A DNA stretch of 64,000 nucleotides from Didymodactylos carnosus. Taxonomy: Eukaryota > Rotifera > Eurotatoria > Philodinida > Philodinidae. The translations under genes and the position numbers were made by a program. Shown here one piece after another: positions 63,535 to 64,000 of this stretch (position 1 is its first letter; each line of letters begins with the position of its first letter). The DNA lies in the NCBI GenBank assembly GCA_905250885.1, contig CAJNOQ010000144.1, forward strand, positions 1 through 64,000, read 5' to 3'. Below the pieces are notes generated by a model. The model did not search any database and was not told where the DNA came from. It was given only the letters and a program-made list of their open reading frames with translations.

Positions 63535-64000
63535 TTAAGATGTCGCATCTAATGACCATTCTTTTCTTTCATCTTCAATAATTGTTTCCCAATTTGGTGA
63601 TTGTATTCCAGGTGTTAACCAATTAAAATCGACAATATCATTCCAATAGTCTCTATCCCATATAAGACCACTTTTTTTTACATCATTTTGTTTATTTTCA
63701 TAATAAACATTATAGGGTGCAAAACGGCATGATGAACAATTTTCAATAATTGTTTTAGCTGTTATATGAACATAAAAATCACATTCATATGTTGTATGTA
63801 TACGTAATTGTTGACATGCAAAAGCAAATTCACATTGTTTACATTGTTCAATTAATATCGATCGTGAACATGGACCAACAATTAATATACAGGATTTTAA
63901 ATTTTTTATTTGTAATGATGATGGATAACCTTTCAAAAATATTTCACATTGATCTAAATTTTCAATGGCAACATCTTTACCATTTAAATCATCATTTTCA
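63535..64000 (-). CDS. TBCC: Tubulin-folding cofactor C (TBCC), C-terminal part, cut by the window edge
   Basis: TBCC stimulates GTP hydrolysis by beta-tubulin in the tubulin-folding supercomplex, releasing assembly-competent heterodimer. The visible 155 codons are one uninterrupted frame and cover the C-CAP/TBCC beta-helical domain: SLQIKNLKSCILIVGPCSRSI, then FAFACQQLRIHTTYECDFYV with the conserved CQQLR (its Arg is the finger residue known for GAP activity in TBCC/RP2 proteins), then CSSCRFAPYNVYY, and the TBCC-specific tail WNDIVDFNWLTPGIQSPNWETI. It ends ERKEWSLDATS at 63535. RP2 shares the domain but lacks the WNDxxDFNWL ending, so TBCC is preferred. The N-terminal spectrin-like half lies beyond 64000. 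Confidence 0.95.
   Translation of the reverse strand, partial: ENDDLNGKDVAIENLDQCEIFLKGYPSSLQIKNLKSCILIVGPCSRSILIEQCKQCEFAFACQQLRIHTTYECDFYVHITAKTIIENCSSCRFAPYNVYYENKQNDVKKSGLIWDRDYWNDIVDFNWLTPGIQSPNWETIIEDERKEWSLDATS

Noticed and set aside
1-64000. Search for virus-like or LTR elements, LINE-type coding and bacterial-type genes
   Set aside because: No reverse transcriptase, integrase, capsid, envelope or prokaryotic operon signature was recognised in any frame; the mobile DNA seen is limited to small non-coding DNA-transposon derivatives.

Overview
This window is nuclear DNA from an AT-rich, intron-bearing animal. It carries ten recognisable eukaryotic genes, most of them split by short GT-AG introns of roughly 45-100 bp with a few longer ones. 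The gene set (ISWI remodeller, NCLX exchanger, neuronal calcium sensor, AP endonuclease, LRCH, SCYL2, SH3-PX-BAR sorting nexin, GMP synthase, tubulin cofactor C) is metazoan. Very low GC, short introns, abundant small DNA-transposon derivatives and acceptor-like sites just upstream of many start codons would suit a bdelloid rotifer (Rotaria-like) or another small spiralian. That placement is inference, not proof.

Layout. 1-3.3 kb: non-coding, with a 203-bp direct repeat. 3.3-7.9 kb (-): ISWI/SMARCA5 ATPase. 8.6-11.5 kb (-): SLC8B1/NCLX-type cation/Ca2+ exchanger. 11.5-16.3 kb: non-coding, with an island of nested inverted repeats. 16.3-17.3 kb (-): neuronal calcium sensor. 17.3-27.3 kb: a 10-kb AT-rich desert with microsatellites and, at 26.04 kb, a broken inverted copy of part of the neighbouring APEX gene. 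27.3-29.8 kb (-): APEX/Ape1. 30.2-30.9 kb: a second inverted-repeat island. 31.8-36.8 kb (-): LRCH, with what look like two alternative C-terminal exons. 36.8-43.3 kb: non-coding, with two small hAT-like elements bearing intact 8-bp target duplications and other palindromes. 43.3-45.4 kb (-): an unrecognised low-complexity protein with a 60-bp coding minisatellite. 46.9-51.0 kb (-): SCYL2 pseudokinase. 52.0-57.0 kb (+): SNX9/18/33 sorting nexin, with a piggyBac-like MITE in an intron. 57.6 kb: a perfect 77-bp-arm palindrome. 58.7-61.8 kb (-): GMP synthase. 63.5-64.0 kb (-): C-terminal part of tubulin cofactor C, running off the window.

Nine of the ten genes lie on the minus strand. SCYL2 and the sorting nexin are divergent across about 1 kb; both act in clathrin-linked membrane traffic, but a functional pairing is only suggestive. 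The others are unrelated housekeeping or signalling genes with no operon-like logic visible. I saw no rRNA, tRNA, CRISPR array, retroviral or other virus-like element, and no bacterial-type gene. The most interesting observations are the alternative membrane-anchored C-terminus of LRCH, the acceptor-at-ATG pattern (possible spliced-leader trans-splicing), the 13-nt ISWI microexon, the inverted APEX fragment, and the family of small DNA-transposon derivatives and long palindromes.
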